Of a stretch of 64,000 bases of DNA, positions 23,431 to 34,024 are shown piece after piece (position 1 is the first letter of the stretch; each line of letters begins with the position of its first letter). Origin of the DNA: Ambrosia x helenae (taxonomy: Eukaryota; Streptophyta; Magnoliopsida; Asterales; Asteraceae); the NCBI GenBank assembly GCA_030844895.1, contig CM061231.1, forward strand, positions 1,922,001 to 1,986,000, given 5' to 3'. The position numbers were made by a program, and so were the translations under genes. The notes beneath the pieces are model-generated. The model was not told the origin of the DNA. It was given only the letters and a program-made list of their open reading frames with translations, and made no database searches.

Positions 23431-25090
23431 GTAAACCACTGACAGGTGTAGGTGGCTCTTGTACCTCTTCAAACAAACCACTAAGGTTTATAATATCTGG
23501 TTTAGCTGTTTGAACATCTTCAGTAGTTGTAGGAGCTGAAACAGATGTTTGAGTTTGTACATCAGCAGTTATTGAATCAGAAGTTTGTGAAAGTTCTAAT
23601 GGTTTAAAAGTTGACTTAATGACTTTATTAGGAGTCCATGGTGCAGGATCCTCATCATCAAACCCTTGATCACCATAATAAACATGTTTAGATGAAGTGA
23701 CAGTCTTTTCAGGTCCAAAATGAAAACTATCAAGGTCAAAGAGTTTAGCAGGATGTGCTGGAATGAGAGTGTGTTTTGACTCATTGAACTTGACATTCAG
23801 TGTTTCTTATACTATCTTGGTTCTTGAATTAAAAACCTTGTAGGCTTTTCTAGTGGAAGAATAACCAAGAAAATAACTTGAATCAACTTTTGCAGCAAAC
23901 TTTGAAATAGAGTCTTTAATGTTTAGAATGAAACATTGACATCCAAAAGCTCTGAAAAAGGAGATAAGGGGCTTGATGCCATAAAGAACTTCATAGGCAG
24001 TCTTGGAATGTCTTTTGTTGACAAGGACTCTATTTTGAACATAATAGGCAGTGTTGACTGCTTCAGCCCAATAATACAATGGTAGGCCTGAATCAGCTAA
24101 CATGGTTCTTCCTGCTTCAATTAGTGTTCTGTTCTTCCTTTCTACCACACCATTTTGTTCAGGAGTTCTGGGAACACTGAATTGTCTAACAATCCCTTTA
24201 GACAAGCAGAATTCATCTAGAGGTTTGTTCCTGAACTCTGTCCATTGTCACTTCTAATGGCTTTGACAGAGAGAGAATATTGTTTCTCTACTTCTTAAAT
24301 GAAGAACTTGATGATTTCAGCTGCCTCATCCTTGGAAAATAAGAAGAAGACCCATGTGAATCTTGAATAGTCATCAATGATGACTAAGTAGTACTTCTTC
24401 TTACCAAGGCTCGTGATTTTGACTGGCCCAAATAAGTCCATATGGAGTAGTTGAAGACATGCAATTGTTTTTTATTCTTCAATAGACTTATAGGAGGACT
24501 TATGTTGTTTTCCCTTTAGACAGTATACACAGTGTTCTTGACACTGGTATACTTTCAAGGGTAGACCTCTGACCAAGCCCATTTTTGTGACTTTATTTAT
24601 GGTTTTAAAGTTCACATGGCCAAGTCTCTTGTGCCAGAGATCAGTCTCTGAAGTTGATGCCCTTGAGAAGAAACAGGCAGTGTTGTTTAGTACTTTGTCC
24701 TTTTCAATGTCCACTGCATAGACATTACCACATCTTTTGGCTATCAACAAAGTATGATCTTCAATGATCTTCTCTATCAACTTCTGGCCTTCTGGTGATA
24801 TGATCTTGCATGTTGTCTTTGTGAAAAAGGAAGAATATCCTTTATCACACATTTGTGACACACTAAGCAAGTTGTACTCAATGTTTTCAACCAGATTACC
24901 CTTGTCAAACTGTATTTTTTTCATAGGAGACATTGCCATGTCCTAGCACATATCCCTTGGCATTGTTCCCAAAAGGATACAGATCCTTCTCTTTGACTGA
25001 TAAAATTGTTCATCAGGTATTTACATCCTATCATGTGCATTGATCCTCCACTGTCAACATACCAAATGCTATTTAAGCCTCTGGAGACCC
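23431..25090 (-). pseudogene. Copia protease, GAG-pre-integrase and integrase (broken)
   Basis: From right to left on minus: protease WYVDSGGSMHMIG near 25055, then the open piece 24939-24472 with NLLSVSQMCDKGY, the HHCC zinc site H-x3-H...CVYCLKGKQH. Next is a degraded integrase core, and an open piece 24205-23807 with FSVPRTPEQNGVVERKNRTL carrying the catalytic glutamate, followed by FGCQCFILN. A poorly conserved linker down to 23431 leads into RT. Several stops at 24300-24470 interrupt the catalytic core. Normal role: cleavage of the polyprotein and insertion of cDNA. Confidence 0.85.
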
Positions 25091-25340
25091 TCTGCACAAA
25101 ATAGCAAATTAGTTAGATTTAGGAACCCAAGCCAATTTGGCTTTTGGTTTGCTCTTGAGAACATGAACAGTTTGTTCTTGACCAATTTGAGGAATCCATG
25201 TCTTTTTGGCAATGGATTTTTATTTAAGAACAATGGTGGTATCCTTTTGAGGACCACCATCAACTTTGGTCATCAGTAGTTTTACCATATTCATGAGATC
25301 TTTGATCTCAGCAGTTTGTGAAACTGCTGATGATGTAGGT

Positions 25341-27673
25341 CTAACTACTAACAGAGAATTTTGAGAAAAAAGGCTTTTGTTGAGATTTTATCTTTTTCTG
25401 AGAAAAGGTGTTGCTTGGTTGTTGTTTATTGGGAAAGAAAGTTTCCTCAAAATTATTTTTGAATTGTTTTCCCACAACCAGTTGTGAAATCTTCTTGTTG
25501 TACTGATTTCCTTTTCTATATCTACAAAATTCTGTTTTGTGGTTAAACAGACCACAAATTCCACATTCTTTTGCCTTCTCTTTTTCATTTTGAGATGTTA
25601 AAGGCAAATTTCTAACAGTTTTGATTTGATTTAGGTCATCAGTATTTTTCAGGTTCTCAACTCCTGATGTAGATGAAACTACTAATGGCTTAATGTCAGT
25701 TTTGTTCAGTACTTCTAAAGAACTTTCTTTTACAATTTTGAGAAAGTTCTCATGAAAAGATGTGCATTCTTTCACTTCAGAAGTTTGATTTTGAACTATT
25801 CTACTCCCATCATCAGTAGTTTTGGGAGTAAAATCAATTGGTGTTTCAGTGTGATTGTACCCTATGCCAATCCTAACATTTGATGCACTTTGTTTGTTAA
25901 GCAGCAGTTGGTACCCTTTACATGACACAACCCATTTTTCACATTCAACCTTGGTGTCAGCAAGCTCTTTTCTGACATTTCCTAGGTCTTCTATCATGAT
26001 TTTAAGTTGTGCTTGGGTTTCAATAGCATTATTTGTCAATTTAGAATCTTCCTTTGATTTTGCAGCAACTTTTCTTTCTAAATCACATTTTATTTGAGTA
26101 TATTTTCTTTCAGAGTCATTGGTTTTGCCTTGTAAATGCACATTGGTCTCTCTTATGAGAGCAAAAGATTCTTTGCATGAATTTGAACACAGTTTTGTCA
26201 AAGATTCTTTCGATACCTGAGATAAGGCAGATTTAGAGGTGCAGCCCTCAAATGCCATCAAGGCAAAATTCTTTCTGCCATTATCAGGTTCTCCCAAGTT
26301 GATGTCAAACATTTTGTTATCTATATCAGGATTGCATTCAGATGTGTCAAAAGGAAGACTGCTCCAGTCAACATACCCTGAAGTAAAAAGACTTTGTTGA
26401 GAAGGTTGTTGAGTTTGTGGAGGTTGTTGAGGAGGCACCTGAACATATTGTATTTGTGGCACACATTGGATTTGTGGAGCTTGTGCCTGTACAAAATGTG
26501 CACTTCCCTGTGTTCCATTATTCCTATTATAACTAGGGTTAAACCGATTTCCAGACTGTGGTTGGTTAAAGCTAGAGCTTCTACACTCTCTAGCAAAGTG
26601 TCCCAACTTCTGACACTTGTGACATCTAAGTTTAGGTTTGTCAAAACCAACTTTTGTTGAACTATTCAGTCTTGGAAATTTCCTTCCTGACCTTTTGTAA
26701 AATTTGTTAGTTTTTATACTTAACATGGCGAGTTGGTGTAAAATGTCCATTTCTTCCAAGTCATCATTGCTAAAATTTTTTAAGTCACCCATGATAAAAC
26801 ACATGTTATCAGTAGTTTGACTATTTTCATCATTGTCATAAGCTGGATATGATCTTTCTGATATGATCTTTCTGATATGATCTTTCTGATAAGATCCCAG
26901 CAGTTATGTCAATGTGGTCAAAAGATCCAAAATTATTTGAACAAGAAGGTGAGTCTTGTCCTAAAAGTGTTGTACTACCTAGTACATAGTCATCAGCTGT
27001 TTTGCTAGAATTTTGCAACTTTTTCTTTTGATCTATTTCTCTTTAAAAAGTTAGCAACCTCCCATGTAATTTTGTAAGAGTGGGGGAATTAAAGTCTGGT
27101 GTAGATCTGAGAACTATAGAGTAAGTTTCACATTTTTCTGGTAATGACCTTAAAAATCTATGAAGCATAGATACATTTGTGTAGGTCTGACCATTTAATT
27201 TCAAGTCAGAAATTAATGAGGAGAATCTTTCAAACTGTTATACCAAAGTTTCCCCATTAATATGAGTAAATGTTTCATATTGCTAAGCAAGTATTTCTCT
27301 GGTGTTGGCAATCACCTCTTCAGTTCCTCCAAACTGCTCTTTTAGGCAGTCCCAAAGCTCTTTGGCACTTTCTCAATGTAAAAGTCCAGAGTAGATTTCA
27401 TTTGGGAGAGCCATTGCCAACATAGAAAAAGCCTTGGCATCAAGCTCAAGTTTAAGAAAAATCTTCATCTGTGTAGTCTTTTGGTTCTTTTGGTATTTCA
27501 ACTTTTGTTTCAAGATTTATATTTACTGGTTTATGAGGTCTATACATTACAGATCTCCAACAACCAGTGTTTGTTTGAGACAGAGTATGTGCCATGCTCT
27601 TTTGCCATATGTTATATTCTGAACGAACAAGCATATGAGGTTTATTAGCAGATCCAGTATTATGAGGATCCAT
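25341..27673 (-). pseudogene. Copia gag with two zinc knuckles (frameshifted)
   Basis: It starts at 27673 (MDPHNTGSANKPHML) with the usual N-terminal wording of copia gag (WQKSMAHTLSQ), is frameshifted near 27455 and several times to 26810, and then has a 487-codon open stretch (26804-25341). That stretch has a CCHC knuckle CHKCQKLGHFAREC (about residue 60), a Q/P-rich linker, a predicted coiled coil (KYTQIKCDLERKVAAKSKED and following) and a second C-x2-C-x4-H-x4-C knuckle CGICGLFNHKTEFC near the C-terminus. Gag forms the virus-like particle and packages RNA. The long surviving frame suggests moderate age. Confidence 0.85.
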
Positions 27674-27813
27674 TTTTGAGATTATTGATTTGTCAAGTTT
27701 CTCTCAAAGTGATGGATGTTGAAAAAGTGAACTTTTATCCTTTCTTGAATATCAATGAGAGCCTGTGTCTGATTCTCAATTTGTTAGATTGATATTTGAT
27801 CAGATAAACCAGT

Positions 27814-27825
27814 GCTCTAATACCA
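27814..27825 (-). other. Primer-binding site of the SIRE-type element
   Basis: The minus strand reads TGGTATTAGAGC, one mismatch from the initiator-Met PBS TGGTATCAGAGC, two bases inside the LTR end CCAACA. Confidence 0.8.
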
Positions 27826-27827
27826 AT

Positions 27828-28440
27828 TGTTGGATCAGTTAGCTCTTTAACAGTTGTTTACTTATGAACACTTGTGTGTTTGTAAGTTTATCAAAGCAGT
27901 TTGCACAGCAGAATAAGTGAAGTGTTCATTTATAAAGTTTCACTTTCAACAGGATTTATTACTCCCCCTGGATGTAATGAACTAAAGACAGTTAATGAGA
28001 ATCTAAGCAATTGAATGTAAATGACAATAAATATGCAAAGAGATTCTCATATATGAAATGGTATTTCAATTAAAGCCTTTGAAGGATTTCAGTTTAATAA
28101 AACCAATGTCTAAAATAGTGGGATTAACCCATCTATTTATAGACGAACAGATACATGCAACTTGATACAAAAGCAATCCTACAACAGGTTGTAGTATTGG
28201 AACTTGTACAAAAAGATAATGTAATGTTATAATACTAAACTACTGAAACATAAGGCGGTGGAAATATTCTGTTACAACTGCTGATGAGTGACAAACTACT
28301 GATGAGTAGTTTGTCTTCAATAGTTCTTCAGTTGACTTGTCTAGTTTGACTTCAGAACTTCTGATCTTTAACTCTTCAGTACTTGTTGAATCCTTCTTCA
28401 GCAGTTTCTTCTTCTTTCTTCAGTAGTTCTATACTTAGCA
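27828..28440 (-). mobile_element. 5' LTR of the SIRE-type copia element
   Basis: On minus it would start TGCTAAGTATAG (28440) and end GATCCAACA (27828), just before the PBS. A TATA box CTATAAATAGA lies at 28142-28132. The sequence is rich in AACTACTGA/AACTGCTGA words, also scattered through the element's body. The outer boundary is inferred from where LINE sequence begins at 28441. No matching 3' LTR was found, so target duplication cannot be tested. Confidence 0.6.
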
Positions 28441-31080
28441 TATTTTGGCAGAAATAGGAATTAGACTAAGGTTAGCAAAAGAGGTTTCTTCAATCATTTT
28501 TGTCCTTACAGAGAATCAGTTAGCTTTTCTTGGAGGGAGATATATTGTAGATATGCCTTTTATGATTAATGAAATTATAACTTGGGCTAGACGGTCGGGG
28601 AAAGAGTTATTTCTTTTCAAAACTAATTTCAAAAAGGCGTAGGACAATGTTCATTAGAATTTTTTTTAATTAGTACCATGAAGCAAATGGGTTTTCCATG
28701 TAAGTGGTGTCAATGGATACGTAGTGTCTTGATTTCGGCTTGTTCATTTGTGTTAGTTAATGGGTCGCCTACATTTGATTTTGACTGTCAGGAAGGCATT
28801 TGACAGGGCGACCAGATATCCCCATTTCTTTTTTTAATAGTAATGGAGGTGTTCTCTGGTATTTTTATAAAAGTTAGTTCGTTGGGGTCCTTTGATGGTA
28901 TTCGGCTTCCAAACGATGGCTCGGTTATGATGCACTTGTTATATGCAGATCATGTTATTATTTTATGTGAGTGCTCCAACTTCAATTTCAATAATTTTAA
29001 GAGGATTCTTAGAATCTTTAACTTATGCTCGGGGATGAAAATTAATATTCACAAATCCACCCTGTTTGGGATTAGCAAAGCTAGATAAGAGGTAGAGATG
29101 AAGGCGGATTGTTTTGGATGTAGGACAGGAGATATTCCGTTTATTTATTTAGGCATCAAGGTGGGAGTCAATATGAATAGAGTGGTTAACTGGGAACGAT
29201 TGTAGAAGTTTTTCGAAATCGCCTATCGAAGTGGAACGTGGAAACAATATCCATAGGAGGTAGGGTAACCCTTATCAATTCGGTGTTGGAAAGTTTACCC
29301 ACGTATTATTTCTCTTTTTTAAGATGCCCGGGAAGGTTGTTAATACATTGTAATCGCTTATTAGGAGATTTTTGTGAGGTGGAAGTGGAGAGGTTAAAAA
29401 ATTGCACTGGGTGGCGTGGGATAGGGTGGCGTGTTCTAAGAAGAATGGGGGTCTGGGTCTTGCTAAACTAGATATTACTGATCATGCTCTTTTGGTTAAG
29501 TGGATATGGAGATACAAGAATGAAAATCAGTCTTTATGGAAGAAAATGGTTGATTTATTCATGGGAATAATAGGAGATGGGATTTGTTACTGGTAAACAT
29601 TCAATTTGCGGGTGTTTAGAAACATTTAGTTGATGCCGATGCAAGTTTAAAGGTGAATGATTTGGGGATAATTGCAAACCTGCAATGTGAGTTAGGTTAT
29701 GGAGTTAATGCCCGGCTTTAGATTGATCATTGGTGTGGCCAAGAATCTTTGAAAGACAAATTTCCTTTATTGTTTCGGCTGGAAAGAAGAAAGGGATGCA
29801 CAGTGGCGGACAGGTTGGGTAATGTGGAGCATACAGGTGAAAGGTTATGGGATTGGTCGAAGTTTCTTGAATCGGATCAGGAGGTTAACGAATTGTGGTA
29901 GTGTTATGAGTTGATAGCTGGTTGACGGGTGTCGAACAAAAGGGATGTATGGTATTGGAAGGCCAACAAGGAGAAGTCATTCTTGGTTGCGGATGTTAAA
30001 CTGTGGTTAGATAGTGGTGTCGTGAGAGATAATTGGTACACTTTGGAATGGTGTAGTTGGGTCCCAGTAAGTGTAACATTTTTTGGTGGCGAGCGGAGTT
30101 GGATAGGATGCCGACAAAAATTACGTTAAAGAGAAGAAACATTCATGTTGATAGTGATTATTGTGTTTTTTTTTTGTGACAAATCAGAAGAAACGACGGA
30201 GCATCTTTTTACGGCATGCACTTTCTTTACCGACGTGTGGCAAGGTATTTTGGAGTGGTGCCAATGATCCTAGTATTTTTGCTTTCAACATTCATGACTT
30301 GATAGAATTATATAAAAGGATCCCAGGTTCGGATATAAAGAAGAATATTTTTAAGGCATAGTTATTATTACATGTTGGCAGTTATGGAAGGCTCAAAATG
30401 AGAAGAGTTTCTCCAATAAATCTAATACGGTGGTGGAGGTTGTAACAGAGAGTTAATGGCCAAAATCGTCCCTGAGGTTTGGCCAGCTTTGCTACATCAG
30501 TCCAAAATCGAAACTTTTTATATCTGGGTCCTTATGTTTTACATTTTGATGCCAAATTAGTCCCTCACACTTAACCCAGATAACTATTGTCGTTAACTCT
30601 AGGGGTATTTTTGTCTTTTTGGCTGCCCCCTTTTTTAAAACTCAATTTAAACAGAGTTATTTATACCCTAGAAAACAAAAATACCAGATGTAAAAAAGGA
30701 GCAGCCAAAAAGACATAAATACCCCCGGAGTTAACGACAATAGTTAACTGGGTTTAGTCTTAGGGACGAATTTGGCAACAAAATGTAAAACAGAAGGACC
30801 CAGATGTAAAAAGTTTTGATTTTGGACTGATGTAGCAAAACTGTCAAACCTCAGGGATGATTTTGGCCATTAACTCTTGCAACAGATGTGAAAATTTTGG
30901 GTTTTATATGGTATTGGAATCGATTCAATGCCGGTACAGTAAAGTGAAAAAAAAATGGTGTAATTTCAATTTGATTTGATGTAATATTTTAGTTGTTTGG
31001 CCTTGCTATCTCCTCCTTGAAGATAGTGTTGGCTGAGTGTTGTTTTTATTAACGAAAGTCGTTAAAAAAAAAAAAAAAAA
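28441..31080 (+). pseudogene. L1-like LINE, 5'-truncated and decayed
   Basis: Plus-strand fragments follow plant L1 order. Reverse transcriptase has FLGGRYIVD (28527) and LLYADHVIILCE (28938), where the catalytic YADD is changed to YADH. Then come ETISIGGRVTLINSVLESLP (29241), NKNGGLGL-like HWVAWDRVACSKKNGGLGL (29405, frameshifted) and a zinc-binding RT-associated region RDVWYWKANKEKSF (29940). Many stops interrupt it. The 3' end is TTAACGAAAGTCGTT plus a poly(A) of 17 (31063-31080). The front end abuts the copia LTR at 28441. A foldback MITE sits in its 3' part (30449-30877). Confidence 0.85.
30449..30877. mobile_element. Foldback Mutator-like MITE, 429 bp
   Basis: The ends are AGAGTTAATGGCCAAAATC and its exact inverted complement. 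The inverted similarity extends about 185 bp on each side at nearly 90 percent identity by eye, leaving about 55 bp of spacer, so the whole element can fold into one long hairpin. It is flanked by TGTAACAG (30441-30448) and TGCAACAG (30878-30885), an 8-bp duplication with one mismatch. It has no ORF. It interrupts the LINE and is therefore younger than it. Confidence 0.85.
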
Positions 31081-31556
31081 GTAAACAATTAGCTTGATGT
31101 GATTGGATGATGTTACACTTTTACTTACTATGTTCTTATACGATTATGTATTATTTATAGTAATAGTTCATATCAAGCTTAACAAATATTTTATATGTTT
31201 ACTTTAAAATTTGTATACACGCATGATATCAAACATTAAATTTAATGTGTCATGTGTTGCAACTATTAACAAGTTCCTATCTCTTTCAAAATTTCAACCA
31301 TATCATTTTCAATTATACAATAGTCGTCATCCTAAATTTGTTAATTCTACTTTTTATACACAATTAAATGTTTAAGAAGACGGATTGAATTGATGAACCA
31401 TTAGAACGGTCATTTCAATAGTTAGCTTAATAGTTAAAATATAACGTATTTAAAACATTGTATGATAGTCATCTTAAGATTACTCGAGTAAGGCCAAACA
31501 CTTCGCTCTTTCCTCTACGATGATGGTCCCACCCTCCCTCTTTCCTCCACGTTTGT
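31081..31556. other. Intergenic, no feature seen
   Basis: AT-rich unique-looking sequence without coding or repeat signal that I can support. Confidence 0.5.
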
Positions 31557-31564
31557 CTCACATC

Positions 31565-32166
31565 TAGGGATGCAAACAAACTGAACTTTCAGCGAACTAT
31601 TCGGCGGGAAGTTCGTTTGTGTTCATTCATTTGTTCATTTAATAAATGAACGAACACGAACAAAAACATTCGTTCGCTTAATTAAACGAACGAACATGAA
31701 CAGAAGCGGCATTCGTTCATTTATGTTCGTGAACGTTCGGTGACGTGTTCGATAGTTTAATATGGTTTTTAAATTTTTTTTATTTTGTTTCGATATTCTT
31801 TTATTTTTATTTATTTTACCCAAAAATAAATAATTCGTATGAGATAAATATATGTATGTAAATTCGATCTTTTTCTAAAGTTAGTATATGCTCGTTTGTA
31901 TTTGTTTCCGTTCATGAACACTTATTTGTGTTCATTTGTGTTCGTGAACATTTGTTTATGTTCATGAATGTCCTTTTGTGTTCGGGAGGGTTCATAAACA
32001 AAATTAACAAACGAACACGAACACGAGCGCTTTTTTAACAAACGAACACGAACAGAAAATCTCGTTTGGTAAGTGTTCATGAGCTGTTTATGAACACATA
32101 TATTTTCGTAACAAATGAACATGAACAAGGGCTTGTACGTGTTCGTTTGGTTCGTTTGCAGCCCTA
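31565..32166. mobile_element. hAT-like non-autonomous element 1 (602 bp)
   Basis: Terminal repeats are TAGGGATGCAAACAAACTGAA and the complement TAGGGCTGCAAACGAACCAAA. The flanks CTCACATC (31557-31564) and CGCACATC (32167-32174) match at 7 of 8 bases. The interior is full of GAACGAACACGAAC and GTTCGTTC words in both orientations. It has no transposase. The same family occurs at 53597-54235. Confidence 0.8.
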
Positions 32167-32306
32167 CGCACATCCCTCTCCTCACATTTCCCATGTATGC
32201 GGACCAATTCTCCCTCTCCCCTCTGTCTCTCTCCTCATTTCTCTCACCTCGCTCGTGAACGTTCGTTCCTACAAATCTATCTTTCCTGTATATCACCTGT
32301 CACATC

Positions 32307-33009
32307 TAGGGCTATTCACGAGCCGAAACGAGCGGACCTTTGCTCGTACTTGGCTCATTTATCAATTGAACCGAGCCGGAAACCAAGCGAGCATTTTTCA
32401 AGCGCACATTTTTTCGAGTGAGCGGCGAGTTTTTCGGACAACCATAAATCTGGGATGTTCCCTTTAATGTTCTCACTGCCTAGTGATGACTGAGGTTCGA
32501 CTGTCCAAGGATGACACTAAGTATGAGGCCCAGTTGTCCGAGAATGAGGCTCAGGTTGAGGCTAGTGAGACGATGAACACACTACATAGAACGATTGTCG
32601 CGTTGTGGCGTAGGTTGATGGCTGACAACTAATAGGAATACGAAGTCAATCATGTATTTTCACGACTTAAGGTTTTACAATTAAACTTAGTGTGAAGTTA
32701 TCATTGGGTTGACTAGGTAGTAACTATAAATATAATTGTATATATATACATATATTGAGTCAAACCCAACAGAATAAAACTATAAATATAATTGTAATTA
32801 ATGTGTACATATATAATTATATATTTATATATATAATAAATTAATAAAAATTATATCGAGCCAAACCAGTCAAACGGACCATTACTCGTACTTGGCTCAT
32901 TTACAAACCAAACTAAGCTGATCAACTTGTTTACAACGAAGCGAAAAATCAAGCGAGTATTTTTTTCAAACATAGTTAAAACAAACATTGAACAATTTAA
33001 ATAGCCCTA
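32307..33009. mobile_element. hAT-like non-autonomous element 2 (703 bp)
   Basis: Perfect 10-bp terminal inverted repeat TAGGGCTATT...AATAGCCCTA, with perfect 8-bp duplication GTCACATC (32299-32306 and 33010-33017). Subterminal copies of CGAGCC and ACTTGGCTCATTT occur near both ends. It contains a short plus-strand coding-like stretch (32486-32632) that looks foreign to the AT-rich element. Confidence 0.92.
32486..32632 (+). pseudogene. 48-codon coding-like insert within hAT element 2
   Basis: An ATG-initiated frame starting MTEVRLSKDDTKYEAQ and ending RRLMADN before TAA. It is acidic and alpha-helical in composition (QLSENEAQVEASETMNTL), and its base composition is clearly richer in GC than the rest of the element. 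It resembles the short coiled-coil tail of retroelement gag proteins, but this is a guess. It is most likely a captured fragment rather than a gene. Confidence 0.35.
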
Positions 33010-33017
33010 GTCACATC

Positions 33018-33301
33018 CCTGCTCTCTGGTCCACACAAGCTCAAAAGACGCCGGCCACCAACAACTTCCAATAGAATAGAATTGCTCATAGTTTCATCAC
33101 CTCTTGCCTAATTTTTTATTAATAAACATAAACATGCTCATAATTTCATCACTTCTTCCTTAAATTTTTATTAATAAACATAAACATGATCAATAAATAT
33201 TCATTAAACCCTCTGCCAAATAAACTTTTTTTAAATAAAAACCATCAGAAACTACAATCTACAATATTTAAACCTCTATGACATATGATGTTACTGACTT
33301 C

Positions 33302-33353
<52 letters not shown>

Positions 33354-33844
33354 CATGGTGGTGGACTTTAAAAGTTTGTTATTTTTATACCATTTATACA
33401 CTTATTAATAATAATAATAATGATCATATTGAATAACAGCAAAAACAAAATTCCCCACCACAATTTCACTTCCAAACAACTTTCTTGAAAGCTACTTTCT
33501 TCTTCTCCTTTGTCATATACCCATCATACATCCCTGTTTTTTTTTGGACTCAAACATCTTCTGTCCTATTCTGTTTTGTGGCTGATATCAATCACTTGGC
33601 CCAAATTCCAAACCCCATCAAAGAAAAATACTAAAATCTTGATAATAACCTGCAAAGATAATCAGAATTTGTTCAGTTTGGAAGCTTTGAAGTGAGAGGT
33701 GTAGACCCCACTTGGGAAAGTGTTAAAAATTGGATTTTGTTAGTGGGTTTGATTTGGTTTTGTTGTTTGAGGATTAAAAGGTGGTGAGTTGGTGTTAATT
33801 TGGATGGTTTTTTATATAATTTGATTGAATAAAGTGGAGTTATT
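33018..33844 (+). promoter_or_regulatory. Promoter and 5' leader region of the potassium transporter
   Basis: A (CT)n tract of 24 units (33304-33350) lies about 500 bp upstream of the ATG, a common feature of plant 5' leaders and core promoters. A weak TATA-like TTTTTATACC is at about 33383. The region just before the ATG (33720-33844) is T- and G-rich. A leader intron is possible but not provable from sequence alone. Confidence 0.45.
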
Positions 33845-33982
33845 ATGGTGAGTGATATGGAAGGGGATACATATGGAGAAGATGAGTCAAAAGGTGGGAT
33901 GTGGGCTTTGGAACAGAAGATTGACCAGCCTATGGATGAAGAAGCTGGTAGGCTTAAGAATATGTATAGAGAAAAGGTATCT

Positions 33983-34024
<42 letters not shown>

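Noticed and set aside
28441..31080. Reading this stretch as a host gene
   Set aside because: The RT wording, altered YADD box, many stops and the terminal poly(A) identify a dead LINE.
31922..32467. 124- to 133-codon ORFs over the hAT-like elements
   Set aside because: They read through inverted GAACGAACACGAAC repeats and have no protein-like composition.
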